Source of the DNA: Planctomycetia bacterium
Lineage (GTDB): Bacteria > Planctomycetota > Planctomycetia > Pirellulales > UBA1268
Direction: 5' to 3'
DNA: 8,273 nt
NCBI GenBank assembly: GCA_010027105.1
Contig: RGVT01000103.1
Location: forward strand, 1-8,273
Shown: in pieces, positions 3,919 through 8,273 of the stretch
Numbering within the stretch: position 1 is the first letter of the stretch
Layout: each line of letters starts with the position of its first letter
The notes under the pieces: model-generated
Told to the model about the DNA's origin: nothing
What the model saw: the letters and a program-made list of their open reading frames with translations, nothing else
Databases searched by the model: none
Translations under genes and position numbers: made by a program

Positions 3919-6531
3919 TCACGCCTTGAGGAGCTGCTCGATCGATGTGCGGGCCGCGGAGAGGGCTTCGGGGAGTTTGTCGACGAGTTTGCCGCCCGCC
4001 TGGGCGAGGTCGGGGCGGCCGCCGCCCTTCCCTCCCACGATCGTCGCGGCGTCCCTGATCCAGGTGCCCGCCGAGAGGCCCCGTTCCTCGAGTTCGCGGG
4101 AGATGCCCGCCACGAGCGTCACCTTGTCGGCCTCGGCGGAGCCGAGGAGCACGGCGATCGGGCTCGCCTTGCGGCGCAGGAGATCGATGCACTGCCGCAT
4201 CGCCGCGGCGTCGCTCCCCCTGGCGTCCGCGACGACGACCCGCGTGCCTCCCACGTCGGCGGCGGCGGCGATCAGGTCGTCGACAGAGAGCCCGGCGGCG
4301 GGGGCCGCGCCCTTCGACTTCTTGAGGTCCTTCACCTCCTTGACGAGCGCCGCGAGGCGCGTCGGCAGTTCGGCCACCGGCACCTTGAGCGACGCGGCGC
4401 TCTCCGCCAGCACGCCCTCGGCCTGCCGCAGCCGCTCGACGGCCTTGAGGCCGGTGACGGCGGTCACGCGGCGGGTGCCGGCCGACACGCTCTCCTCGCC
4501 GACGATCTTCACCATGCCGATCTGCCCGGTGCTCGAGACGTGCGTGCCGCCGCAGAGCTCGCGGCTCACGCCGTCCATCGTCACCATCCGGACGACGTCG
4601 GGATATTTCTCGCCGAAGAGCATCATCGCTCCGGCGTGGCGGGCCTCGGCGAGCGGCAGGAGCCGGGCGGAGACGGGCACCGCCTCGAGCGTGCGTTCGT
4701 TGACCAGCGTCTCGATCTGCCGGAGCGTGTCGGCGCCGACGGCGCTGGAGTGCGAGAAGTCGAAGCGGAGGAGGTCGGCGTCGACCTTCGAGCCCTGCTG
4801 CACGGCGTGGGAGCCGAGGAAGTGCTGCAGCGCCGCGTGGATCAGGTGCGTTGCCGAGTGGGCCCGGCGGATCGCCGCCCGCCGGGGGGCGTCGACGCGG
4901 GCGGTCAGCGTGTGGCCCAGGTCGAGCACGCCCTGGCGCAGGTGGCCGACGTGGAGCATGAAGCCCCCCTCGCGCTGCGTGTCGACGACCTCGAACACGC
5001 CCCCCGGCCACTCGAGCGTGCCGGTGTCCCCCACCTGGCCGCCCGACTCGCCGTAGAAGCTCGTGCGGTCGAGCACCACGGTCACCGGCGCGGCGTGGCC
5101 CACCTCGCGCAGGCTGTCGCAGAGCCGGTCCTGGGCGATGATGCCGATCACCTTGCCGGTGGTTTCGAGCGCGTCGTACCCCACGAACTCCGAGCCGTGC
5201 AGGGCCTTCTTCAGGGCGTCGAGCGGGCCGGATGAAAACACTTCCACCCGGCTCCCGGCACCCGACCGCTGTCCGTGGGCCTCCATCGCCTCGCGGAAGC
5301 CGGTCCAGTCGAAGGCGCAGTTCCGCTCGGCGGCGAGCGTCTCGAGGAGTTCGGGCGGGAAGCCGTAGGTGGTGTAGAGTTCCGCCGCCTCGACGCCGCC
5401 CACGAGCCCGGCACCCGACTTCTCGATCGCCGCGAAGAGCCGCTCGATCCGCTCGAGGCCGCCGTCGATCGTGGCCAGGAACGACTCCTCCTCGCGTTTG
5501 ATCACGTTCGCCACCCGGTCGACCGAGTCGGCGAGTTCCGGATAGGGCTTCTTCATGAGCGAGGCGACGGTGCCCGGGAGCAGGTGCAGGAAGGGCTCCC
5601 GCATCCCCATCTGGCGACCGTCGAGGACGGCGCGGCGCAGGAGTCGCTTCACGACGTACTTCTCCTCGTTGTTGCCGGGGAGCACGTTCTCATGGATCGC
5701 GAACGTGCAGGCCCGCACGTGGTCGGCGATCCGGCGCATGCGACGGCCGTCGTCGTCGGCCGGCACGTACCGCTTGTGGCATACCTCGGCCACCGCCTCC
5801 ACGAGCGGCCGGAGGATGTCGATGTGGAAATTGGAGTCGACGCCCTGCAGCATCGCGGCGGTGCGCTCGAGGCCCATGCCGGTGTCGATGTTGCGGCTGG
5901 GCAGCGGCCGCAGATTGTCGGGGGGCTGTCCGACCCGGTTGAACTGCGTGAACACGAGGTTCCAGATCTCCACGTCGCTGCCATCGGGCATCCGGTAGAA
6001 GATCTCGCTGCACGGGCCGCAGACGCCGTCGGGTCCCTGCGAGGGGGCGCTCGCCGGCCAGAAGTTGTCGTCCTCGCCCATCCGTGTGATCCGGGCGGCG
6101 GGTACACCCACCTCATCGGCCCAGATCCGGTAGGCCTCGTCGTCGTCCTGGTAGACGCTGATGGTGAGCTTTTCCGGCGCGATGCCGAGCCAGTTCTTCG
6201 CCGTGAGGAACTCCCAGGCCCACTGGATGGCCTCGCGCTTGAAGTAGTCGCCGAAGCTGAAGTTGCCGAGCATCTCGAAGAACGTGTGGTGCCGGGCGGT
6301 GCGGCCCACGTTGTCGATGTCGCCGGTGCGCAGGCATTTCTGGCAGGTGGTGGCCCGGGTGAACTCGAGTTTGCACTTGCCGAGGAAATGGTCCTTGAAC
6401 TGGTTCATCCCCGCCGGCGTGAAGAGCACGGAGGGATCCCAGCGGGGCACGAGCACGTCGCTGGGGCGGCGGACGCAGCCCTTCGACTCGAAGAAGGAGA
6501 GATAGGCTTCGCGCAGGTCGTCGGCCTTCAT
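3919..6531 (-). CDS. alaS: Alanyl-tRNA synthetase, 870 aa
   Basis: AlaRS charges tRNA-Ala with alanine and hydrolyses mischarged Ser/Gly-tRNA-Ala. The protein is full length (the E. coli enzyme is about 876 aa). The N-terminal class II catalytic domain shows VLFTPAGMNQFKDHFLG, the motif 2 region from Arg59 through HHTFFEMLGNFSFGDYFK (81-98), and motif 3 DTGMGLERT (216-224). The tRNA-recognition helical domain follows. The editing domain has its zinc ligands in HSATH (His558, His562) and ELCGGTH (Cys660, His664). A lysine-rich coiled linker (about 728-742) leads to the C-terminal C-Ala/DHHA1 domain with the glycine loop GGKGGGRPDLAQAGG (833-847). All key residues are intact. The ATG at 6531 gives the standard family N-terminus, with GGAG 11 bases upstream. 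It follows recA on the same strand but is separated by a terminator and probably uses its own promoter. Confidence 0.99.
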   Translation of the reverse strand: MKADDLREAYLSFFESKGCVRRPSDVLVPRWDPSVLFTPAGMNQFKDHFLGKCKLEFTRATTCQKCLRTGDIDNVGRTARHHTFFEMLGNFSFGDYFKREAIQWAWEFLTAKNWLGIAPEKLTISVYQDDDEAYRIWADEVGVPAARITRMGEDDNFWPASAPSQGPDGVCGPCSEIFYRMPDGSDVEIWNLVFTQFNRVGQPPDNLRPLPSRNIDTGMGLERTAAMLQGVDSNFHIDILRPLVEAVAEVCHKRYVPADDDGRRMRRIADHVRACTFAIHENVLPGNNEEKYVVKRLLRRAVLDGRQMGMREPFLHLLPGTVASLMKKPYPELADSVDRVANVIKREEESFLATIDGGLERIERLFAAIEKSGAGLVGGVEAAELYTTYGFPPELLETLAAERNCAFDWTGFREAMEAHGQRSGAGSRVEVFSSGPLDALKKALHGSEFVGYDALETTGKVIGIIAQDRLCDSLREVGHAAPVTVVLDRTSFYGESGGQVGDTGTLEWPGGVFEVVDTQREGGFMLHVGHLRQGVLDLGHTLTARVDAPRRAAIRRAHSATHLIHAALQHFLGSHAVQQGSKVDADLLRFDFSHSSAVGADTLRQIETLVNERTLEAVPVSARLLPLAEARHAGAMMLFGEKYPDVVRMVTMDGVSRELCGGTHVSSTGQIGMVKIVGEESVSAGTRRVTAVTGLKAVERLRQAEGVLAESAASLKVPVAELPTRLAALVKEVKDLKKSKGAAPAAGLSVDDLIAAAADVGGTRVVVADARGSDAAAMRQCIDLLRRKASPIAVLLGSAEADKVTLVAGISRELEERGLSAGTWIRDAATIVGGKGGGRPDLAQAGGKLVDKLPEALSAARTSIEQLLKA

Positions 6532-6595
6532 GTCGCGGGCAGCTCCGGGGCGATCGAATCAACGGTCCTACCGATCAGGAATCGTTCGAGCGCGT

Positions 6596-6601
6596 ACTAT
6601 A
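6596..6601 (-). promoter_or_regulatory. Likely -10 box of the alaS promoter
   Basis: The minus strand reads TATAGT, five of six consensus bases, in otherwise GC-rich DNA. The best -35 is weak (TGCTCA, 18 bases upstream). Transcription would start near 6590, giving a leader of about 58 bases before the alaS ATG. I see no T-box or other structured leader. Confidence 0.45.
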
Positions 6602-6658
6602 CACGCAGTCGGGTGGACATGAGCACCGCAGTCGCCGGCGGCGTGACCTTCACGTGGA

Positions 6659-6712
6659 TGAAGAAAGAACTCCGCCCACGAGCGACCGCTTGGGACGGCC
6701 ACTCGTGGGCGG
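6659..6712 (-). terminator. Rho-independent terminator of recA
   Basis: CCGCCCACGAG (6672-6682) and CTCGTGGGCGG (6702-6712) form a perfect 11-bp stem with a 19-base loop. On the minus strand it is followed directly by AGTTCTTTCTTC, a T-rich tail. It begins 38 bp after the recA stop codon and is correctly oriented to end recA transcription before alaS. Confidence 0.75.
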
Positions 6713-6749
6713 ATGATCAATCGGCGGCTTCGGGTCGCGAACAGGCCGA

Positions 6750-7856
6750 CTACTCGTCGGCTGCTCCAGACGATTCCGCGTCACCGCCGCTCTCGATGGC
6801 GACCACGGCCTCCTTGCTCGCGAGGATCTTGTCCCGCAAGTCCCGGGCAACGTCGGGATTTTCCTTGAGGAACTGCCGGGCCTTCTCGCGGCCCTGGCCG
6901 AGATGGGTCTCGCCGTATCGCAGCCAGGTGCCCGTCTTGTCGACGAGCTTGGCCGCCACCGCCAGATCGAGCAAGTCGCCCTCGATGCTGATGCCGTTGG
7001 CATGCATCATGTCGAACTCGGCCACGCGGAACGGCGGGGCGACCTTGTTCTTCACCACCTTCACCCGCACCCGCTGGCCGACGACGTCCTCGCCGTCCTT
7101 GAGCGTGCCGATCCGGCGGACGTCGACCCGGCACGAGGCGTAGAACTTGAGCGCCTTGCCGCCCGGCGTGGTCTCCGGGCTACCGAACATCACGCCGATC
7201 TTTTCCCGGAGCTGGTTGATGAAGATCACGGTCGTCTTGGCCTTGGCGATGGCGCCGGTGAGCTTCCGCATCGCCTGGCTCATGAGCCGGGCCTGCAGCC
7301 CCACCACCGAATCGCCGATCTCCCCCTCGAGCTCCTTCTGCGGCACGAGCGCCGCGACGGAGTCGACCACGATGATGTCCACGCCGTTGCTCTTCACGAG
7401 CAGTTCGCAGATCTGCAGCGCCTCCTCTCCGCTCGTCGGCTGGCTCACGAGCAGATTCTCCAGCGAGATGCCGAGCTTCTTCGCCCAGCTCGGGTCGAGG
7501 GCGTGCTCGGCGTCGATGAACGCCGCGATGCCACCGGCCTTCTGGGACGCGGCGACGGCATGCAGGGCGAGCGTGGTCTTGCCGCTCGATTCGGGACCGA
7601 AGATCTCGATGATCCGCCCGCGCGGGAAGCCCTTGCCGCCGAGCGCGAGGTCGACCGACAGGCTGCCCGACGAGATGCCCTCGATCGGGGCCTGGGCATC
7701 GCTGCCCAGGGGCATGATCGAGCCCTCGCCGAACTCCTTCTCGATCTGGGCGAGCGTGTTCCTGAGCGCGGGATTCGCCTCCAGGAACGAGGGCTCCGCC
7801 TTGCCGCCGCGCCGCTTCTCCGCCGCCGCCTTGGGTTCCGACTGCTTCTTTGCCAT
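6750..7856 (-). CDS. recA: Recombinase RecA, 368 aa
   Basis: RecA forms filaments on single-stranded DNA, drives homologous strand exchange and, where LexA exists, stimulates its self-cleavage. Walker A is GPESSGKTT (87-95). The catalytic Glu117 lies in [10 protein letters not shown]. Walker B is VDIIVVDS (159-166). Loop L1 includes [18 protein letters not shown]. The ATP-sensing Gln215 is in [14 protein letters not shown], followed by L2 ([16 protein letters not shown]). The C-terminus is acidic ([14 protein letters not shown]), as usual. There is no intein. The frame is open 40 codons further upstream to 7976. I choose the ATG at 7856 because the protein then begins MAKKQSEP like other RecAs, AGGAG lies 11 bases upstream, and the longer form would start almost at the predicted transcription start. 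A Lys/Arg/Ala-rich stretch of about 20 residues precedes the first conserved helix. E. coli RecA has 353 residues. Confidence 0.99.
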   Translation of the reverse strand: MAKKQSEPKAAAEKRRGGKAEPSFLEANPALRNTLAQIEKEFGEGSIMPLGSDAQAPIEGISSGSLSVDLALGGKGFPRGRIIEIFGPESSGKTTLALHAVAASQKAGGIAAFIDAEHALDPSWAKKLGISLENLLVSQPTSGEEALQICELLVKSNGVDIIVVDSVAALVPQKELEGEIGDSVVGLQARLMSQAMRKLTGAIAKAKTTVIFINQLREKIGVMFGSPETTPGGKALKFYASCRVDVRRIGTLKDGEDVVGQRVRVKVVKNKVAPPFRVAEFDMMHANGISIEGDLLDLAVAAKLVDKTGTWLRYGETHLGQGREKARQFLKENPDVARDLRDKILASKEAVVAIESGGDAESSGAADE

Positions 7857-7965
7857 CCGACCGTTCACTCCTGCCGTTGCCATCACCATGGCGAATGCCT
7901 CCCACGCTTCCCGGCACCTCGTCGGGGTGGTTGCTTCGCCACCATGAATCGAGCGATTTGCCGCG

Positions 7966-7981
7966 GAACCGTACACTGAAC
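7966..7981. promoter_or_regulatory. Direct repeat GAAC-N8-GAAC at the recA transcription start
   Basis: GAAC occurs at 7966-7969 and 7978-7981, separated by eight bases and overlapping the predicted +1 of recA. The alphaproteobacterial LexA site is GAAC/GTTC-N7-repeat, so this is one base too wide for that pattern. It may be an SOS operator of another type or chance. Confidence 0.2.
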
Positions 7982-7987
7982 GCGGGT

Positions 7988-8016
7988 ATAGTATCGACTT
8001 TCCTCCGGCCTGGCAA
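7988..8016 (-). promoter_or_regulatory. recA promoter
   Basis: On the minus strand TTGCCA (8016-8011) and TACTAT (7993-7988) are separated by exactly 17 bases, each matching consensus at four of six positions. Transcription would start near 7981, about 125 bases before the chosen recA ATG. The long leader contains no obvious hairpin or small gene. Confidence 0.55.
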
Positions 8017-8105
8017 GCAGAAAATTCCGCAGCCCTCTCCGGGCGGCCGCTCCGGGCGGCGGCGTTGGCTTCACCTCAGCCCGGGATCGCTCGACTTGCC
8101 CAACC

Positions 8106-8145
8106 CGGCTCGGGGCTGCCCCGACCGTCTCGCCGGACGTTCGCG
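8106..8145 (+). repeat. Dispersed repeat, A module copy 5 (diverged)
   Basis: It shares CTCGCCGGACGTTCGCG and the overall layout of the A module. It is closest to 3498-3537 (32 of 40). A short T-run (8146-8150) follows it. Confidence 0.6.
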
Positions 8146-8159
8146 TTTTTTGGTTGGTG

Positions 8160-8199
8160 CCGGCTTCGGGCTCCCCGGACCCCGTCGCCGGACGTTCGC
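8160..8199 (+). repeat. Dispersed repeat, A module copy 6
   Basis: This is the cleanest copy, matching the inverse of 3841-3880 at 37 of 40 bases and 3444-3481 at 35 of 38. It is followed after eight bases by the inverted B module, giving the same composite order as 3740-3880 on the opposite strand. Confidence 0.92.
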
Positions 8200-8207
8200 T
8201 GCGCCCT

Positions 8208-8273
8208 CCGGGCTGCGCTCACTCCTAGCGACTGGCGCTGCGCCATCCATGGCTTCGCTGGTCGCTAAAGCCG
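8208..8273 (-). repeat. Dispersed repeat, B module copy 2 (inverted, reaches window edge)
   Basis: It matches B copy 1 at 65 of 66 bases in reverse complement, including both nested stems. It reaches the last base, so the element may extend further right. Confidence 0.93.

Larger units (their letters stand above)
8017..8273. other. Gene-free region upstream of recA, with repeats
   Basis: No credible coding sequence is seen up to the right edge. Bases 8038-8064 hold a short direct repeat of TCCGGGCGGC. From 8106 the sequence is A-module and B-module repeat DNA that continues beyond the window. Confidence 0.65.

Noticed and set aside
3526..5235. 569-codon plus-strand open frame across the repeats and antisense to alaS
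   Set aside because: It is rich in Arg/Ala/His/Glu of the kind produced opposite a GC-rich gene. It starts inside repeat DNA and overlaps the unambiguous alaS.
5275..7143. 622-codon plus-strand open frame antisense to alaS and recA
   Set aside because: It spans two well-supported genes and their intergenic region, with no recognisable domain; a GC artefact.
7857..7976. RecA N-terminal extension from the ATG at 7976
   Set aside because: It would begin nearly at the predicted transcription start, lacks a ribosome-binding site, and does not resemble RecA; the ATG at 7856 fits family and signal.
8122..8150. Plus-strand hairpin followed by a T-run, resembling a terminator
   Set aside because: The stem has a mismatch, it is part of an A module, and no plus-strand gene lies upstream of it for it to terminate.

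Overview
The window is high-GC bacterial DNA (roughly two thirds G+C by eye) carrying a compact set of housekeeping genes separated by repeat-rich intergenic DNA. I infer a planctomycete-like organism. The reasons are the small lipoprotein and the 56-residue membrane protein, which resemble short uncharacterised planctomycete proteins I recall, and the hairpin-rich intergenic repeats. No rRNA or marker gene is present to prove this.

Layout. (1) 1-1292, minus strand: a small lipoprotein followed by an RsuA/RluB-type 23S/16S rRNA pseudouridine synthase that runs off the left edge. (2) 1293-1506: non-coding. (3) 1507-2645, minus strand: a two-gene unit of a 56-aa membrane protein translationally coupled by an ATGA overlap to a class I mannose-6-phosphate isomerase. 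(4) 2646-2829: divergent promoter region. (5) 2830-3351, plus strand: a complete thiol peroxidase (Tpx). (6) 3352-3918: a gene-free convergent region made almost entirely of repeats, namely three copies of a 32-bp palindromic unit and a composite A/B repeat. (7) 3919-6531, minus strand: complete alanyl-tRNA synthetase. (8) 6532-6749: the recA terminator and the likely alaS promoter. (9) 6750-7856, minus strand: complete recA, with a good promoter at 7988-8016. (10) 8017-8273: non-coding DNA holding a second, inverted copy of the composite A/B repeat, cut by the right edge.

The genes serve ordinary functions: translation (alaS, pseudouridine synthase), DNA repair (recA), peroxide defence (tpx) and sugar-nucleotide supply (manA). 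The recA-alaS order on one strand recalls the enterobacterial recA-recX-alaS cluster, but recX is absent. I see no phage, CRISPR, toxin-antitoxin or transposase gene. The least ordinary content is the intergenic repeat family: modules that recur in both large gene-free regions in opposite orientation, fold into nested hairpins, and differ between copies by presence or absence of a hairpin insert. Many long open frames lie antisense to the real genes; these are artefacts of high GC.
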